From an uncultured Synechococcus sp. (GTDB lineage: Bacteria > Cyanobacteriota > Cyanobacteriia > PCC-6307 > Cyanobiaceae): DNA of 64,000 nucleotides. This document shows positions 58,919 to 64,000 of this stretch, piece by piece. Position 1 is the first letter of the stretch. Each line of letters starts with the position of its first letter. The notes under the pieces were generated by a model. It worked only from the letters and a program-made list of their open reading frames with translations. It had not been told where the DNA came from and made no database searches. The stretch covers positions 1 to 64,000 of the forward strand of contig CASICK010000015.1 in the NCBI GenBank assembly GCA_949373155.1. Direction: 5' to 3'. Made by a program: the position numbers and the translations under genes.

Positions 58919-58948
58919 AGGCCAATCAACTATATTTTCGATTGGCCT
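58919..58948 (+). terminator. stem-loop after the Grr cluster
   Basis: The perfect 9-bp stem AGGCCAATC/GATTGGCCT with a 12-base loop starts 8 bp after the stop of the secreted protein gene. There is no T-run on either side, so it may be a processing or stability hairpin rather than a classical terminator. Confidence 0.5.
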
Positions 58949-59017
58949 GGTGAGTTCCTCTCTCCGGGAGGGTGATCGCAGTATCAACCATCGGGCCGGC
59001 GCCCGACAACCCTCCGA

Positions 59018-59491
59018 TTGTTCTTGCCCCATCCCTTACTCCCTGATCTAAAGGAATTGGCGTCAGCCACAGCCCTAGACCATGGGTTCGAGCTGGCTGA
59101 TTTGCAGGCCCTTGCCCACATGCAACCGATGACGGTACAGATCCAAATTCGCCGCCCCAGTGGAGGCGATGTGACTTTGGATGATTGCGCCGGTTTCAGT
59201 GCACCGATGGGACAAGCCCTGGAGAATTCTGCTCTTCTCACTGAGGCTTATGTCCTCGAAATCAGCAGCCCAGGGATCGGAGAGCATCTTCAATCGGATC
59301 GCGATTTCCAGACTTTTCGTCGCTATCCGGTCGACGTGATTCAACGTGACACTGAAGGGACTCAACAAAGGCATTCCGGGACCCTTTTAGAGCGAACGGA
59401 AGATCACATCAAGATCAGTATTCACGGGCGAATTAAACAGATCTCTCGAGACTCTGTGATTTCTGTTGAGCTCACCAGTCCCACAGGCTGA
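59018..59491 (+). CDS. rimP: ribosome maturation factor RimP
   Basis: The product of about 157 residues helps mature the 30S subunit. It has the N-terminal alpha/beta domain (LASATALDHGFELADLQ, DVTLDDCAGFSAPMGQALEN) and the hallmark LEISSPGIGEHLQSDRDF. The C-terminal SH3-like part is GTLLERTEDHIKISIHGR. The start is a TTG at 59018. It opens the conserved rimP-nusA-ylxR-infB operon, with nusA starting 57 bp after its stop. Confidence 0.93.
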   Translation: MFLPHPLLPDLKELASATALDHGFELADLQALAHMQPMTVQIQIRRPSGGDVTLDDCAGFSAPMGQALENSALLTEAYVLEISSPGIGEHLQSDRDFQTFRRYPVDVIQRDTEGTQQRHSGTLLERTEDHIKISIHGRIKQISRDSVISVELTSPTG

Positions 59492-59548
59492 CCCCAGCAA
59501 GCCTCTTTTCAACCTCACTCACTTCCCAGACTTTCACTCCCGTCCTCG

Positions 59549-61042
59549 ATGGCTCTCGTCCTTCTCCCCGGCCTCACCAACCTGATCGATGACATCAGCG
59601 AGGAAAAGAAACTCGCCCCTCAGGTCGTTGAAGCTGCCCTCCGGGAAGCGCTCTTAAAAGGCTATGAGCGCTATCGGCGCACTCTTTACTTAGGAATCAG
59701 TGAAGATCCGTTTGACGAGGAATACTTCAGCAATTTTGATGTTGCCCTCGATCTTGACGAAGAGGGCTATCGGGTCCTCGCCAGCAAAATCATTGTTGAC
59801 GACGTTGAAAGTGAGGACCACCAGATTGCATTAGCCGAGGTAATGCAGGTGGCTGAAGACGCCCAAGCTGGCGACACTGTGGTCCTCGACGTCACTCCCG
59901 AGAAAGAGGATTTCGGTCGCATGGCAGCTGCCACGACCAAACAGGTCCTAGCTCAAAAGCTGCGTGATCAGCAGCGAAGGATGATCCAGGAGGAATTCGC
60001 TGATCTTGAGGACCCAGTCCTGACCGCGCGCGTGATTCGATTCGAGCGTCAGTCGATCATCATGGCCGTGAGTTCAGGTCTCGGACGTCCCGAGGTGGAA
60101 GCTGAATTACCCAGGCGCGATCAGCTCCCTAACGACAACTACCGCGCCAACGCGACCTTCAAAGTCTTCCTTAAAGAGGTGAGCGAGGTGCCTCGTCGTG
60201 GGCCTCAACTCTTTGTGAGTCGAGCCAATGCAGGGCTAGTGGTGTATCTGTTTGAAAACGAAGTTCCTGAAATTCAGGAGGGCTCCGTTCGCATCGTTGC
60301 CGTCGCTCGTGAAGCCAATCCTCCATCCAGATCAGTAGGACCACGCACCAAGGTGGCCGTCGACAGCATCGAGAGAGAGGTTGATCCTGTTGGAGCCTGC
60401 ATCGGAGCTCGGGGCTCACGCATTCAACAAGTTGTTAATGAACTCCGTGGCGAAAAAATTGATGTCATCCGCTGGTCTCAAGATCCCGGCCAATACATTG
60501 CCAACTCGCTGAGTCCAGCTCGAGTCGAAGTGGTGCGTCTCGTTGATCCCGAGGGGCAACATGCCCATGTTTTAGTGCCACCCGATCAACTCAGTCTTGC
60601 GATCGGGCGAGAAGGACAAAACGTTCGTCTTGCTGCTCGATTAACGGGTTGGAAAATTGATATCAAGAATTCAACTGAATATGACCAAAGCTCAGAAGAT
60701 GCTGTTGTTGCTGAGCTCATCTCCCAGAGAGAGGAAGAAGAAGCTCTTCAGCGCGAGGCGGAAGAGCGCATAGCCGTTGAACAAGCAGCCAGGGCCGAAG
60801 AAGATGCTCGACTTCGTGAGCTCTATCCCCTTCCCGAAGACGAGGAGGGATACACGGAAGATGGAGAGTATTACCAGGACAATGAAGCTTCAGTAGAAGA
60901 GCCAGTAGCAGAAGCTGTTGAGGAGACAGTCGAAACAGCTGACACTGAAATACAGGCTGAAGATCAGTCTGAGCAACAGGACAATGAGCTCAATTCTGAG
61001 GTTGCCCCCAGCGCAAGCCACAACGAGGAAGGAGCCCGGTGA
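59549..61042 (+). CDS. nusA: transcription termination/antitermination factor NusA
   Basis: The 497-residue protein has the N-terminal RNAP-binding domain (residues 1-125), an S1 domain (about 130-195), and two KH domains including ACIGARGSRIQQVVNELRGE and LAIGREGQNVRLAARLTGW. A long acidic tail of about 110 residues (EDEEGYTEDGEYYQD, EEPVAEAVEETVET) replaces the acidic repeats of proteobacterial NusA. It modulates pausing and termination. Its stop overlaps the ylxR start (GTGA). Confidence 0.96.
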   Translation: MALVLLPGLTNLIDDISEEKKLAPQVVEAALREALLKGYERYRRTLYLGISEDPFDEEYFSNFDVALDLDEEGYRVLASKIIVDDVESEDHQIALAEVMQVAEDAQAGDTVVLDVTPEKEDFGRMAAATTKQVLAQKLRDQQRRMIQEEFADLEDPVLTARVIRFERQSIIMAVSSGLGRPEVEAELPRRDQLPNDNYRANATFKVFLKEVSEVPRRGPQLFVSRANAGLVVYLFENEVPEIQEGSVRIVAVAREANPPSRSVGPRTKVAVDSIEREVDPVGACIGARGSRIQQVVNELRGEKIDVIRWSQDPGQYIANSLSPARVEVVRLVDPEGQHAHVLVPPDQLSLAIGREGQNVRLAARLTGWKIDIKNSTEYDQSSEDAVVAELISQREEEEALQREAEERIAVEQAARAEEDARLRELYPLPEDEEGYTEDGEYYQDNEASVEEPVAEAVEETVETADTEIQAEDQSEQQDNELNSEVAPSASHNEEGAR

Positions 61043-61320
61043 ACGCTTCGCGCCCCGTCCTCCGTCGCTGTGTCGCCTGCCGTCAGCTGCTCGATCGAAG
61101 CATGCTTTTGCGAGTGATTCGTGACCATCAGGAGGGGGTCCTCTTCGATCAGGGAATGGGCCGATCGGCCTACCTCTGTCCGACTGAGGCCTGTTTTGAA
61201 GAGGCTCGCCGCCGCAAACGGCTTCAGAAATCCCTGCGTTGCCAGGTTTCTGAAGCCGTAATGACGGCGCTGCAAGAGCGGCTCACCGAAACTCGGGTTG
61301 CAGCCGCTGAGGCAAGATGA
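61039..61320 (+). CDS. ylxR: YlxR family protein (DUF448)
   Basis: The 93-residue protein has the family core RRCVACRQLLDRSMLLRVIR, then GMGRSAYLCPTEACFEEARR. Members are small RNA-binding-like proteins between nusA and infB. The GTG start overlaps the nusA stop, so translation is coupled. A 62-bp spacer leads to infB. Confidence 0.93.
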   Translation: MNASRPVLRRCVACRQLLDRSMLLRVIRDHQEGVLFDQGMGRSAYLCPTEACFEEARRRKRLQKSLRCQVSEAVMTALQERLTETRVAAAEAR

Positions 61321-61382
61321 ACACTGGCACCACGTGTGTGGAGCCCCGAGGCACACCGTGCCCGGACCGACCGGAGACCTGA

Positions 61383-64000
61383 ATGACCAGCAGCGGCAAA
61401 GTCAGAATTTATGAGTTGTCCAAGGACCTTGGCTTGGAGAACAAAGATGTCCTGGATGCCGCCGAGAAGCTGTCCATCGCGGCAAGGAGCCATAGCAGCT
61501 CCATCAGCGATACAGAAGCCGGCAAAATCCGAAACCTTTTAAAGCAAGGTGGGAGCGCAGTTGCGTCTGCTCCTACTAAGCCCGCGCCTGGAAAAGCAAT
61601 TCTCTCGGTCCAAAAGGCATCCAGCCCAGCAGCCCCGTCTATGCCCAGCAAACCTGTGGCTCCTGCGGCAGCAAAACCATCGCCCAAACCGTCTGCACCC
61701 ACACGACCAGGGGCACCCCTGCCCCAAATCGTGCAGCAGCCTGTGTCGCGTCAAGCAGCACCACAAAAGCCTGTGAGCCGGCCAAGTGCCCCCTCACCGG
61801 CAGCGCCAGCTGCATCTGCAGCAACACCCTCTGCGCCCACACCACGGCCCAAGCCTGCGGCAGCTCCTGCGCCCTCAGCGCCTAAGGCTTCAGTCCCGGC
61901 TCCTACCGCCTCTGCTCCATCAGCTCCTGCAAGGCCCACCTCGGCCAAGCCTGCACCTGTTCCTGCGCGACCAACAGGCACCGCACCGGTGAAGCGTCCT
62001 GGCAGTGAAGCCAGCAGCCCCCGGCCTACCGCTCCGCCAGCGCGTCAACAACCGAAAGCCCCAGTGAACCGAGGGGCGCCGCAGCGACCCGCACCCAAAC
62101 CAGAACTCGTCGGCAGGCCACAGCCCAAACGTGCTGCACCTGGTGCGCCCGTCCGTCAGATCGGTCAACGCCCAGGCGTAAGTCCTCGGCCAAGCGGACC
62201 TCCAGGCCAGCGCTCCAACATGCCGCAACGCCCTGCGGGTGCTCAACGTCCAGGGGCCCCAACACGTCCTGGAGATGCTTCCGCTAAGCCAGGGCAACCC
62301 CGCTCAGCCGCGAGTTCGCTTGAATTGGTCGGCAAACCCATCCGCAGAGATGGCAGTAACGACGGCGCCGGTGGCCGCGGCGATGGACAAGGACGTCCAC
62401 CTGGTGCAGGACGACCTGGAGCCCCCCGTCCTGGTGGCATGCCAGGGATGCGTAAGCCGGTGGCTCCTGGTGAGCTCATGCAGCTCCAAAAGCCGAATAA
62501 CAGACCGTCAGCGCCACCGCCGCGACGTGTTGATGGCACGCCTGTTGCCACACGTAGCGGTGAGGCTGCCGCTGGGGGAGCCAAGGCCACCCCTCCTGTT
62601 TCACGTCCTACAGCCACTCCACCAGCAGCGCCAAGACGTCCAGGCTTCAGACCTGGTCCAGGAGCTGGCGGTCAGCGCAGGCCTGGACGGCCTGACTGGG
62701 ATGACAGCGCAAAACTGGAAGCGTTACGCAGTAAATCTCCTCAAAAACAGCGTCAAAAGGTCCATATCATCGGCGAAAACGATGATGCCCTAACTGCTGA
62801 GACTGGAGGCTTCGCTGGTGAACGTCAGGCGATTGTGCTCTCCGCCAGCCTGGCCCGTCCTTCCAAGCCGAGAACAAAGCACAAGCCAGCTCCGAAGCCA
62901 GTTGCTGCTATCAGAAAGCGGCGTAAGGAAACCGCTCGTCAGCGTCAGCGTCGCCGCGCGATGGAGCTTCGTGCAGCAAGGGAAGCCAAACAGGTGCGGC
63001 CAGAGATGATCGTGGTCCCCGAGGACAATTTGACGGTGCAAGAGCTCGCTGACATGCTCAGCATCGAGAGCTCTGAAATCATCAAATCCCTGTTCTTCAA
63101 AGGGGTCATTGCCACGGTCACGCAGACCTTGGATATGCCAACCATTGAAGCTGTGGCTCAAGAATTCGGCGTACCTGTGCTTCAGGATGATGTCGAAGAG
63201 GCGGCCAAGAAGACCGTCGAGATGATCGAAGAGAAAGACCTCGCCCATCTCATTCGTCGTCCCCCCGTCGTCACCGTCATGGGTCACGTCGACCACGGGA
63301 AGACGAGCCTGCTCGATGCGATCCGCCAAGCCCGCGTCGCCGCTGGCGAAGCTGGGGGAATCACCCAACACATTGGTGCGTATCAAGTAGAGATCCAGCA
63401 CAACGATGCCCCTCAGAGGCTCACTTTCCTGGACACCCCAGGACACGAGGCGTTCACCGCCATGCGTGCTCGAGGCACCAAAGTCACTGACGTTGCCGTC
63501 TTGGTGGTTGCGGCAGACGATGGGGTGCGTCCTCAGACCCTTGAAGCGATCAGCCATGCACGGGCAGCAGAAGTGCCGGTTGTTGTGGCGATCAACAAAA
63601 TCGACAAAGAGGGAGCCTCTCCCGATCGTGTCAAACAGGAACTCTCCGAACAGAACCTGCTGGCGGAAGATTGGGGAGGCGATGTGGTGATGGTTCCCGT
63701 CAGTGCCCTCCGCGGAGAAAACATCGACAAGTTGCTTGAAATGATCCTCCTCGTTACCGAGGTAGAAGATCTACAAGCCAACCCCAATCGACTCGCAAAA
63801 GGAACTGTGATCGAGGCCCACCTCGACAAGGCCAAAGGTCCTGTGGCCACATTGCTGATTCAAAACGGCACCCTCCGAACTGGTGACGTGCTCGCCGCAG
63901 GCCCAGTTCTGGGCAAAGTGCGCGCCATGGTGGATGACGGCGGCGGCCGTTTGAAGGAGGCAGGTCCTTCCTGCGCTGTGGAAGCACTTGGCTTCAGCGA
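61383..64000 (+). CDS. infB: translation initiation factor IF-2 (5' part, cut by window end)
   Basis: The frame runs from the ATG at 61383 ([20 protein letters not shown]) past the window end, giving 872 codons without a stop. An N-terminal IF2N module is followed by about 400 residues very rich in Pro, Ala, Arg and Gly, and then a basic helix ([20 protein letters not shown]). Next comes a second IF2N-like module ([20 protein letters not shown]). The GTPase domain has G1 [12 protein letters not shown]3 [10 protein letters not shown] and G4 [11 protein letters not shown]. Domain II has begun ([20 protein letters not shown]). IF-2 delivers initiator tRNA. The long disordered region is usual in cyanobacteria. 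Confidence 0.96.
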   Translation, partial: MTSSGKVRIYELSKDLGLENKDVLDAAEKLSIAARSHSSSISDTEAGKIRNLLKQGGSAVASAPTKPAPGKAILSVQKASSPAAPSMPSKPVAPAAAKPSPKPSAPTRPGAPLPQIVQQPVSRQAAPQKPVSRPSAPSPAAPAASAATPSAPTPRPKPAAAPAPSAPKASVPAPTASAPSAPARPTSAKPAPVPARPTGTAPVKRPGSEASSPRPTAPPARQQPKAPVNRGAPQRPAPKPELVGRPQPKRAAPGAPVRQIGQRPGVSPRPSGPPGQRSNMPQRPAGAQRPGAPTRPGDASAKPGQPRSAASSLELVGKPIRRDGSNDGAGGRGDGQGRPPGAGRPGAPRPGGMPGMRKPVAPGELMQLQKPNNRPSAPPPRRVDGTPVATRSGEAAAGGAKATPPVSRPTATPPAAPRRPGFRPGPGAGGQRRPGRPDWDDSAKLEALRSKSPQKQRQKVHIIGENDDALTAETGGFAGERQAIVLSASLARPSKPRTKHKPAPKPVAAIRKRRKETARQRQRRRAMELRAAREAKQVRPEMIVVPEDNLTVQELADMLSIESSEIIKSLFFKGVIATVTQTLDMPTIEAVAQEFGVPVLQDDVEEAAKKTVEMIEEKDLAHLIRRPPVVTVMGHVDHGKTSLLDAIRQARVAAGEAGGITQHIGAYQVEIQHNDAPQRLTFLDTPGHEAFTAMRARGTKVTDVAVLVVAADDGVRPQTLEAISHARAAEVPVVVAINKIDKEGASPDRVKQELSEQNLLAEDWGGDVVMVPVSALRGENIDKLLEMILLVTEVEDLQANPNRLAKGTVIEAHLDKAKGPVATLLIQNGTLRTGDVLAAGPVLGKVRAMVDDGGGRLKEAGPSCAVEALGFS

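Noticed and set aside
62239..62793. Plus-strand 184-aa frame in the 62 kb region
   Set aside because: It lies in an alternative frame of the infB Pro/Ala-rich region; the low-complexity GC-rich DNA keeps several frames open.

Overview
The window is chromosomal DNA of a marine picocyanobacterium, most likely a Synechococcus of the phycobilisome-bearing marine type. The evidence is the allophycocyanin core operon (apcE, apcA, apcB, apcC), the split RNA polymerase genes rpoC1 and rpoC2, the cyanobacterial b/b' ATP synthase operon, a high-light-inducible (hli) gene, PII, an IsiA-type chlorophyll protein, and very tight packing with many 1-4 bp overlaps. No rRNA, tRNA, CRISPR array, prophage or insertion sequence was seen.

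Layout. 1-2.7 kb is a visibly AT-rich edge with two small membrane orphans, a small Lys/Ala/Ser-rich membrane protein and a divergent isiA. 2.7-5.5 kb holds a translationally coupled minus-strand operon (2Fe-2S ferredoxin, 62-aa protein, DUF3326, YchJ) and a frameshifted 2-oxoglutarate/Fe(II) oxygenase. 5.5-12.5 kb is the minus-strand operon methyltransferase-atpI-B-E-F2-F-H-A-G, in which atpA carries a +1 frameshift. 12.7-17.3 kb is the phycobilisome core operon on plus. 17.4-25.8 kb is mainly plus-strand housekeeping: ftsW, ccdA, ccs1, glnB, purB and fumC, with queF and tlyA convergent. 25.8-28.6 kb encodes a large Ski2-type helicase on minus. 28.6-33.4 kb is a biotin operon, bioF-bioK-bioC-bioD-(51-aa ORF)-bioA. 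33.4-41.3 kb carries a J-domain membrane protein, DUF3143, rsmG, a redox operon (HEAT protein, DUF2997, DUF1257/Ycf35, ferredoxin, aldo/keto reductase), a sodium:solute symporter, rlmN and an hli gene. 41.3-52.2 kb is the minus-strand block rpsT-tatD-rpoB-rpoC1-rpoC2. 52.2-55.5 kb has hisD, rpiA and an HtrA-type protease. 55.9-58.9 kb is a RiPP cluster of the Grr/Osc cyclophane type, with a secreted protein of unknown function as its last gene. 59.0 kb to the end is rimP-nusA-ylxR-infB, with infB cut by the window edge.

The most interesting system is the Grr cluster: a lipoprotein-type solute-binding protein (GrrP), a signal-peptide-bearing precursor with five aromatic-X-Asn motifs (GrrA), a radical SAM/SPASM maturase whose start overlaps the grrA stop (GrrM), and an unrecognised secreted 173-aa protein 17 bp downstream. 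Other points of note are three single-base insertions within 2.5 kb (two in the oxygenase, one in atpA) that look like sequence errors or recent lesions, several very small membrane-protein genes inside operons, and structured leaders between atpB and atpE and ahead of rpoB.
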